Origin: an uncultured Cloacibacillus sp.
GTDB taxonomy: Bacteria > Synergistota > Synergistia > Synergistales > Synergistaceae
NCBI GenBank assembly: GCA_934511335.1
Contig: CAKSWL010000139.1
Location: forward strand, 1 to 6,156
Direction: 5' to 3'
DNA length: 6,156 bases
How positions within the stretch are numbered: the first letter of the stretch is position 1; every line of letters starts with the position of its first letter. The notes beneath the pieces were generated by a model. The model searched no databases, was not told the origin of the DNA, and saw only the letters and a list, made by a program, of their open reading frames with translations. A program made the position numbers and the translations under genes. Below are positions 1-5,600 of the stretch, piece after piece.

Positions 1-19
1 TGTCCTATCGTCTGGTATC

Positions 20-103
20 ATACTTTATGTAAGTGGCGTGCCTGTGGGGATTCGAACCCCAGACCTTCGCCTCCGGAGAAGATAAATACTATACTATATG
101 TAA
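20..103. repeat. 13-bp near-identical direct repeat on both sides of the att core
   Basis: ATACTTTATGTAA at 20-32 and ATACTATATGTAA at 91-103 agree at 12 of 13 positions in the same orientation. They lie just outside the two ends of the tRNA fragment. They could be integrase or excisionase contact sites on either side of the core. The sequence is AT-rich and the match is short, so chance is a real possibility. Confidence 0.35.
34..78 (-). other. Phage attachment site: 3' half of tRNA-Arg(CCG)
   Basis: Read on the minus strand from 78 to 34, this is the 3' half of a tRNA. It has an anticodon loop CTCCGGA (anticodon CCG, arginine), a 3' anticodon-stem strand GGCGA and a variable loop AGGTC. 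The T arm is TGGGG/CCCCA around the canonical loop TTCGAAT. It ends with the acceptor strand CAGGCAC, discriminator G and encoded CCA at 34-36. The expected 5' stem strand (TCGCC) and the D arm are absent: bases beyond 79 are unrelated AT-rich DNA. It therefore cannot be a working tRNA. An integrase gene follows 170 bp away, so I infer the att core duplicated on integration. The anticodon loop also contains the palindrome CTCCGGAG (71-78), a usual crossover location for tRNA-targeting integrases. If integrated, bases 1-33 are host DNA downstream of the tRNA; if this is circular phage DNA, they are the other attP arm. Confidence 0.85.
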
Positions 104-164
104 CATCATTAAAAATTTTTACTTTCAAAAATCCTCTAATTGCAAGCTATTATACAAACTTATG

Positions 165-186
165 TTGTAATCACCTTGTAATCGCC
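165..186 (+). repeat. Tandem 11-bp repeats, candidate integrase arm sites
   Basis: TTGTAATCACC (165-175) is followed immediately by TTGTAATCGCC (176-186): two head-to-tail copies with one mismatch and a period of 11 bp, about one helical turn. Tandem ~10-11 bp repeats beside a tRNA core are the typical form of arm-type sites bound by the N-terminal domain of tyrosine integrases. The repeats lie between the att core and int and supply the -35-like TTGTAA motifs of the int promoter region, which suggests integrase could occlude its own promoter. No binding can be shown from sequence alone. Confidence 0.6.
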
Positions 187-204
187 TATAAAATGGTATA
201 AAAT
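165..204 (+). promoter_or_regulatory. Candidate int promoter region
   Basis: Two overlapping sigma70-type arrangements are visible. One has TTGTAA (165-170), a 16-bp spacer and TATAAA (187-192). The other has TTGTAA (176-181), a 17-bp spacer and TAAAAT (199-204). The second also contains an extended -10, TGGTATAAA, at 194-202. Transcription would start near 200-212, giving a leader of roughly 35-45 nt before the int ATG at 247. Both -35 elements lie inside the tandem repeats. Confidence 0.5.
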
Positions 205-217
205 ATTTTTCATACAT

Positions 218-231
218 ATTCCATACGGAAT
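218..231. promoter_or_regulatory. Small inverted repeat in the int leader
   Basis: ATTCC-ATAC-GGAAT is a perfect 5-bp dyad with a 4-bp centre. It lies between the candidate -10 and the ribosome site (AAGGGT, 235-240). It could be an operator half-site pair or a weak RNA hairpin close to the Shine-Dalgarno. It is too short to assign with confidence. Confidence 0.25.
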
Positions 232-246
232 CGGAAGGGTGAAGTT

Positions 247-1437
247 ATGAAAAAAGAAAAACTCTCTAAGACCTTTATACAAAAATTAATCCCTGCCGAA
301 AAACGATATGATATATACGACACCGAACTGACCGGATTTTACGTTAGAATAGAACCCAGCGGGAAAAAAACCTATTATATATACTGCAAATTACCCAACA
401 ATAAATATGGCTGCCGTAAAATTGGCGATGCCGCGATCCTTACGCCGGCGCAAGGGCGCGAGCTTGCCCTACGCTATATAAACGACATGCTTATTACAAA
501 AAAAGACCCTCGTGAGAAAGAAAAAACAGCTCCCACACTACAAAACATATTGGACGAATACAAATTGGCCGGCGGCAATTTAGCAAACATAAGCAACATC
601 GAAATAGCATTTACAAAATATTTGCCATTACCCATTGATACAATCACATTGTTATCTGTAGAAAAAACAATAAATGAAATAAAAGACAGGAAACGCGCAA
701 CGATAAACAGGAAAATCAGCTCCATCAAAGCCGTACTCAACTGGGCAAAAAAGCGTAAACTCATTGGAGAAAACCCCATTGCTGACCTGAAAAAGCTCAA
801 AGAGACGGATACCGTAGAAAAAACCAGATACTTGACCGACGATGAACAAAAAAGACTTATGTCCGCAGTAGAAGAAAGAGATCGCGAAATCCGCGAAAAA
901 CGGAAACGAACGATCGAAGGCAATCATAGAAAATATCTCCCCTTGCTTGAAGACGTTCCATTTGCGGACTACTTTATGCCGCTTATCATCTGCGCCATAA
1001 ATACAGGCATCAGAAAAAAAGCTCTCTTTGCCCTCAAATGGGAAGACGTTGATCTTGAGAAATCTACCTTAACATTACAGGCTGGCAGCGCCAAATCTAA
1101 AAAAAGCGCGGTTCTGCCTATAAACAAAAAAGTAGTCGAGACCCTGACAAAATGGCGCGCGCAATCTACAGGCGACCTCGTATTCCCCAGCCCAAAAACA
1201 GGAAAACAGCTGGACAACTGCGACAAAGCATTCAAATACTGCCTCACAAAAGCCGGTATAAAAAACTTCCGTTGGCATGACCTCCGCCACAACTTTGCCT
1301 CTCAGCTTGTCATGCTGGGAGTGGACCTAAACACCGTCAGAGAACTCATGACCCATTCCGAAATGAAAATGACCCTGCGATACGCCCACCTAGCCCCCGA
1401 AAAGAAAAAAGAGGCGGTAGACCGTCTATGCGACTAG
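247..1437 (+). CDS. int: Tyrosine-type site-specific integrase, P4-like
   Basis: A complete 396-residue phage integrase that recombines the phage att site with the tRNA-Arg target. The N-terminal ~90 residues resemble the arm-binding domain of P4-like integrases (LTGFYVRIEPSGKKTYYI at 28-45, then RKIGDAAILTPAQGREL). Residues ~95-185 form the helical core-binding domain. The C-terminal catalytic domain shows the full set: R256 (TGIRKKAL), probable K283 in the SAKSKKSAVLPI hairpin, H344 and R347 (HDLRH), H370 (MTHSEMKMTLRY) and nucleophile Y379. The last helix after Y379 is also normal. The box II Gly of the usual LGH motif is Thr here, a tolerated variation. The ATG is preceded by AAGGGT six bases upstream. 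It is much more AT-rich than the late genes and is convergent with the endolysin, 16 bp away. Its last codons double as the late-operon terminator. No excisionase is visible. Confidence 0.96.
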   Translation: MKKEKLSKTFIQKLIPAEKRYDIYDTELTGFYVRIEPSGKKTYYIYCKLPNNKYGCRKIGDAAILTPAQGRELALRYINDMLITKKDPREKEKTAPTLQNILDEYKLAGGNLANISNIEIAFTKYLPLPIDTITLLSVEKTINEIKDRKRATINRKISSIKAVLNWAKKRKLIGENPIADLKKLKETDTVEKTRYLTDDEQKRLMSAVEERDREIREKRKRTIEGNHRKYLPLLEDVPFADYFMPLIICAINTGIRKKALFALKWEDVDLEKSTLTLQAGSAKSKKSAVLPINKKVVETLTKWRAQSTGDLVFPSPKTGKQLDNCDKAFKYCLTKAGIKNFRWHDLRHNFASQLVMLGVDLNTVRELMTHSEMKMTLRYAHLAPEKKKEAVDRLCD

Positions 1438-1446
1438 CCTACCGCC
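1401..1446 (-). terminator. Intrinsic terminator of the late/lysis operon, inside the int 3' end
   Basis: On the minus strand, the perfect 8-bp stem GGCGGTAG (from 1446-1439) pairs with CTACCGCC (1420-1413) across an 18-nt loop. The loop contains a further 3-bp pairing (GTC/GAC). TCTTTTTTCTTTT (1412-1400) follows directly. The hairpin begins 7 nt after the endolysin TAG. In the plus direction the same stem is followed only by ATTTCCCTACATTTT, so it should work best for the leftward transcript. One stem arm and the T tract lie within int codons for its final Lys-rich residues. Confidence 0.82.
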
Positions 1447-1453
1447 CATTTCC

Positions 1454-1996
1454 CTACATTTTCACCCCCGCCGCCTTAGCCAACGCCCGCGTCCGGTTGC
1501 ACCATCCCTTGAGAAAAACCTTCTGCGACGGCCGCGCGGAAACGATCTTGTCATAATAATTCAGCCTCTTGATCAGCAGCATCTTCGACAGAAACAGCCC
1601 ATTGCGCCAGGCCATCGTATACAAAGCCTCGCGCGTCCGCGGCCCCCACTTGCCGTCGATCGCCACATCAACGCCGCACGACACACAGGCGCGCTGTGCG
1701 ATCTTCGCCGCGCCGCCCATTCCGTGATTCACGCAGATATCAAACATAATCATATCCACCGGCTCGCCGTAGCGTCCCCAATCGTGAGGCTCCCAAAAAT
1801 TCGCCCGATAAATAACAAGGGCCTCGTCCTTCGACAAAGCCCTTACATTCCTATGCTTCACAATACCGCGCTTATAGGCGGCATCCAGCGCCCCTTGAGT
1901 GATCCCCATATTCGTAGGGCCGCCGCGGTCTGCGGGATGATCAGCAAACCCGCCCTCCCACGGCAGCGTGAACTTTATCGCCCGCTCCCAGCTCAT
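1454..1996 (-). CDS. Endolysin: GH108-family N-acetylmuramidase with C-terminal peptidoglycan-binding domain
   Basis: A 180-residue lysozyme that would cleave peptidoglycan glycan strands at lysis. Residues 3-~105 match the GH108 (DUF847) catalytic domain. The signature is WEGGFADHPADRGGPTNMGIT at residues 13-33, where E14 of the EGG motif is the expected catalytic acid and DRGGPTNMGIT is the conserved DxGGxTxxGIT strand. FDICVNHG (85-92) is also typical. Residues ~110-176 (VAIDGKWGPRTREAL, then FLKGWCNRTRAL) fit the PG_binding_3 domain usually fused to this family, and the length is normal. There is no signal peptide, so export must depend on a holin. The ATG overlaps the upstream gene's stop as ATGA (1993-1996). 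I see no good Shine-Dalgarno, which suggests translational coupling. It is the last gene of the leftward operon. Confidence 0.93.
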   Translation of the reverse strand: MSWERAIKFTLPWEGGFADHPADRGGPTNMGITQGALDAAYKRGIVKHRNVRALSKDEALVIYRANFWEPHDWGRYGEPVDMIMFDICVNHGMGGAAKIAQRACVSCGVDVAIDGKWGPRTREALYTMAWRNGLFLSKMLLIKRLNYYDKIVSARPSQKVFLKGWCNRTRALAKAAGVKM

Positions 1997-2391
1997 TTGA
2001 TACCATACTTCTTATACATCGCCTCGATACGCTCATCGAGCCCCATCTCCTCCGAAACCGCCGCCTTCGCCTCAGCCGCCGGCATATCCACCACCGCGGC
2101 CACCTTCCGCACCTGCTCCGGCGACAACTCCTCCCACTTATGCCCCATGATCAGATTCAGCTTCTCGCAAGCATAATCGACGATCAGCCCAAAAGCCGGC
2201 CCGTCGAACGGTTCCAGATACCAGGGCAGACGTACCATATCATCCAGACGTGCCACAACATAGCGGCGCTTCTCCGCGCTGCTCTCCCCGGGGATACTCC
2301 TCTCCGTCTCCATCACCATCTGCACCGCCCACACCTTCAGCGACGAAACAGCCCCCGCCGCAAACCTCGCCAGCAACTCCTTCACATTCAT
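1993..2391 (-). CDS. Uncharacterised lysis-cassette protein
   Basis: A 132-residue protein I do not recognise with certainty. Residues 5-26 (LLARFAAGAVSSLKVWAVQMVM) are a moderately hydrophobic, possibly amphipathic helix. The middle (RRYVVARLDDMVRLPWYLEPFDGPAFGLIVDYACEKLN, ~42-79) looks like the most conserved part. The C-terminal ~45 residues are charged and helical, rich in Ala and Glu. There is no signal peptide and no clear transmembrane segment. The YVVARL...IVDYACEKLN pattern recalls the cytoplasmic part of LLH-type phage holin proteins, but this is a weak resemblance. It starts at an ATG with a strong ribosome site (AAGGAGGT, 2399-2406, 7-8 nt upstream). It abuts the holin-like gene's stop and overlaps the endolysin start by 4 nt. 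Position implies a role in lysis or virion completion; the function is unknown. Confidence 0.8.
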   Translation of the reverse strand: MNVKELLARFAAGAVSSLKVWAVQMVMETERSIPGESSAEKRRYVVARLDDMVRLPWYLEPFDGPAFGLIVDYACEKLNLIMGHKWEELSPEQVRKVAAVVDMPAAEAKAAVSEEMGLDERIEAMYKKYGIK

Positions 2392-2625
2392 TCAAACAAC
2401 CTCCTTCTCTATCCTGTCGATACGCTTATGCGCCGACTTTGTAGACTCAGACATCCGCGCTATCGCCACCTCATGCGCGTCAAGCCGCTCATCCATCTTT
2501 GAAAGCGTCCTTTCGAGCTTCGCAATACACTCCTTCATCGGCGAAATCACGATCACCCGCATAGCACCCATCAAAAACGTCGCTATCCCGATATACGCCC
2601 CGACATTCTCAAGATTCACCTGCAA
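2392..2625 (-). CDS. Small holin-like membrane protein with C-terminal coiled coil
   Basis: About 77 residues from the preferred TTG start (80 from a GTG at 2634). A single hydrophobic segment (VGAYIGIATFLMGAMRVIVI) near the N-terminus is followed by ~48 residues of strongly heptad-patterned charged helix (ECIAKLERTLSKMDERLDAHEVAIARM and on to the C-terminus). One transmembrane helix plus a coiled coil, encoded two genes before a signal-less endolysin, is the form of many small phage holins or holin accessory proteins. It is reminiscent of XhlA, though there the membrane segment is C-terminal. I infer that it oligomerises in the inner membrane to release the endolysin. The start choice rests on the AGGAGG at 2634-2639, which overlaps the GTG but sits 8 nt before the TTG. 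The stop is directly next to the following gene's ATG. Confidence 0.72.
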   Translation of the reverse strand: MQVNLENVGAYIGIATFLMGAMRVIVISPMKECIAKLERTLSKMDERLDAHEVAIARMSESTKSAHKRIDRIEKEVV

Positions 2626-2633
2626 AACAGGCA

Positions 2634-2640
2634 CCTCCTA
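2634..2640 (-). promoter_or_regulatory. Ribosome site fused to the upstream stop codon; decides the holin start
   Basis: On the minus strand TAGGAGG contains both the TAG stop of the large virion gene (2640-2638) and a near-consensus Shine-Dalgarno. The first possible start, GTG at 2634-2632, overlaps the AGGAGG and cannot use it. The in-frame TTG at 2625-2623 lies at the ideal 8-nt spacing. A weaker GGGGAG further upstream could serve the GTG, giving three more residues. Confidence 0.65.
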
Positions 2641-5600
2641 CCGACTCCCCGCATACTGCTCCCATAGACCAATCTCCTGATCCATTTTTTCGGACACATC
2701 GTCAAACAACTTTAAATAAAACTCATAGGACTTAATATCTCCCTCAAGATACGCCCTCCTGGCCATCATCTTGATATTAGCCTCATTCAGCCCCGGAGCC
2801 TTACTTGGATCGCTCTTCAAATCCTTAAGGCGATATGCGAAATCGCGTTCCAAATCAACAGGATAATTCTTTAATCCTGTCAGTGTTTTCAGCCACTTCT
2901 GGCCGCCTGTAAGTTCCGTATGATAAGGGCGCGTCTTTCCATCATCCGTAGCCGCGTACTGGTCAAAAATTCCACCAGGATTCATGCGGTCAAGCGTCGA
3001 AAGTGCTCTGGTAAACGGCAACACCTCCGAAAGCCGCTGTGCCGTCGTTGGCATATTCATACCGAGATAATTTGCCCGTTCGTTGCCATACAACAAATTT
3101 TCCCAGTTCCCACCCTCGCGCAGCTGGTCGATTGGCTTATCCCTGTAAAAATCACGGTTCATCGCCAGCTCTGCCGCAACCTTGATAGGTGGACTTATAC
3201 TTGAAGCCACATTCGCCATTATGTCCTCAGGGGATGATCCAAACTTAAAAACATCTGACGTCGGCAGATAAGAACCCAACATCATAAAATTTTCCTTGCC
3301 ATCAGGGTTTTTGCCTCCATAAATCGAAAACTCCCGCCGCATCCACTCCGGCCGCACACCCTCCGGTGGTATATCGCCATCCTGAGCGCCCTCGAAAGCC
3401 CCCTTCAACTTTGGCATAACCGATACTTTCCCCGGATGCCTGACAAGATTTTCCATCTGCGCGGGAATATTCTTACGGCTCCACGTATAAAACGGAAACG
3501 CTCGCTTCATCACGTTACTCTCAAACGGAGTAATGTCGCCGTAATCATAAAGAGCGTTGGCTACCACCTTTGCAGCCTCCTCGAACGTATCCCCTTCCTT
3601 AAGCCGGCGAAGAAAAAACCCGAGCCTGCGGTTATTCTCCAGAGCTTCGCCCACAGCAACAGCTCCCTTCAAATCCCACGCCTGCTCCTTTATCTTCCTT
3701 GCAATACTTCTGCCCTTGGGAGAATTAATCGGCGCCAGAATATCCTTGATCTCGCTCAGCTGTCCCGTACCAATCACGCCATGATCACGCGCGGCCTTAA
3801 TAACATCCTCGCCACGCAAAGTCCCGTACACCCCCGCGCCCATGCTGCGTCCCTTACCGCCTGACATTTGCAGACGAGCCGCGTCATGCAGGTCCTTACC
3901 TATCTGATGCGGCTTCCACCCGTGCATCCAACCGTTCCACAGGTCGCCGATCATATTGCGGCTATGATACTCAGGGAACAAAAAAAGCGTGAACCGCTTC
4001 CACGCCGACTCATACCCCATATACAACTCCTTAAGCTGCCGCGCCGACTCATCAGGCTTTGCCGCCATCTTCCACCGCGCCTCGACAATGCGCGCCTTCT
4101 CCGGCGGCATTGGCGTCTCCGCCAAACGGGCCAGCGTATCGCGCACAGGAAACGTCTTGCCATCCTGTGAAATAAACCGCTGCGGCACCTCCAGCCGCGG
4201 TCTGCGCCAGTTACTCGGCGCCACGCCTCCCACCCTTTCAAGATCAGCCTTCGCGCCATCGTAGAAAAACTTCAGCGCCTCCGCACCGCTGATCGCCCGT
4301 TCATTACGCAGCGCCGCCTCTGTTGCAGCCTCCGCTAAATCGCCCTTAAACTTATCTGCTCCCAGCGCGCTGTTAATCTCATCCACCGTCGCGTTTCGCG
4401 TCGTCAGGGCGGCGGGGTCAAGCCCCCTCCCATCCGCGAAACGCCTCACAGAACCGACAGATTCCTCTCCGGTCGCGGGATCTATAATCCATCGATAATC
4501 ACGCGGCAAAGCCTGCGGAGTTTTTTTATTCGGCAGATTTCCGTTGCGAAAACCAGAAAACACCCCCGGCCTCGCCTCCTTCGCCGCCTCCTCCGTAAGC
4601 GTATGCGGCACATAGGCATACCCGGCCTCGTCAATCTGCTCAAGCGGAATACCGAGCCCCTTCATAAGCTCTCTCTGCTCATTTGTCAGCCGCGTCACGC
4701 GCTGAGACATCGCGAGCTTGACAGTTTCAACAGACGGCGGCGGTGAGGATGAGTACATCCTGCCGTTTACATTGCCATTGACAGCCTCGCCCGAAAGCTT
4801 TACTATATTATTGCCATCGCCAGCGGAGCCCAGCCCCGGGTGTGGATGCTGGGACGAGGCTGTGGGCGCAGGGCGCTTGGACGGTCCACCAGCCTTTACT
4901 CCTTCGCTGATATACTCCAGAGTAGAATCTCCGAACTTATTACCTATCGCATTTTTTATCTCATTGCCCTTGCCCTTAACCGGAAATTGTGTCACCTCTC
5001 GCACCCTTCCGTCTCTTTCCATCTCAGTAACAACAACATGGAGCGTATCTTTTTTCCCTGTCTGATAAACAGTTCCCCAATACCTATTACCGTTCTTCTG
5101 CTGGAATATAAAATCCGGGTTTGACAGGGACTCTTCAACAAGACTCAACCCCGCGAGCCGCCCGCTCGAAGGCTTTTTTACAACCCCATCCTGCGCGCCC
5201 CCGCAAATTTGGTGAAGCACATATCCTTCGAATGTCGCGTCCTTGCCGCCTGGAGCAAAATACGGCTTTACACCGTTAATTTCCGGGAAATCCTTTTTCA
5301 TGAGTTCCGACACGGCCCGCTGTCCCTCGCGGACAATATCATCTTCCTTGCCCCTTAGCGACGTTGCTCTTCGATAATTTTTCAACTGCTCGGCGCTGGG
5401 CTTATGTGTTCCAAACCGCCTGTTCAGCAAATTATCCATCCACACGCCGCCCTCTGACTCATGCCACGCCGCCGAACTCTTTCCGCCGAAAGCCTCAGGC
5501 CCCAGCTCATCGACCGCCCTGCGTGTCGCCATCCCTGTATCCATAATCTCGTTGGTGCGCCTGCGGTGCTGATAATCGAGATTCTTGACCCCCTCATCCC

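Noticed and set aside
34..110. A functional tRNA gene
   Set aside because: Only the 3' half is present. The bases beyond 78 cannot supply the anticodon-stem partner, D arm or 5' acceptor strand.
111..120. AAAAATTTTT palindrome as an IHF or other bending-protein site
   Set aside because: It is a plain A/T run in AT-rich DNA and lacks a recognisable IHF consensus. It may bend DNA near att but cannot be assigned.
187..206. TATAAAATGG-TATAAAATAT as a third tandem repeat family
   Set aside because: Low-complexity and better explained as overlapping -10 elements of the int promoter.
474..1292. Several open frames on the minus strand inside int (for example 474-923 and 969-1292)
   Set aside because: They lie antisense to an integrase with all catalytic motifs intact, have Ser/Phe-rich nonsense-like composition and no ribosome sites or recognisable domains.
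1438..1453. A plus-strand terminator for int
   Set aside because: The hairpin is shared, but the plus-strand tail is only a broken T run (ATTTCCCTACATTTT), so it is at best weak in that direction.
1724..2502. Plus-strand open frames of 120-150 codons opposite the endolysin and lysis genes
   Set aside because: Products of high-GC coding on the other strand: His/Arg/Pro-rich, no recognisable motif, and fully overlapping confident genes.
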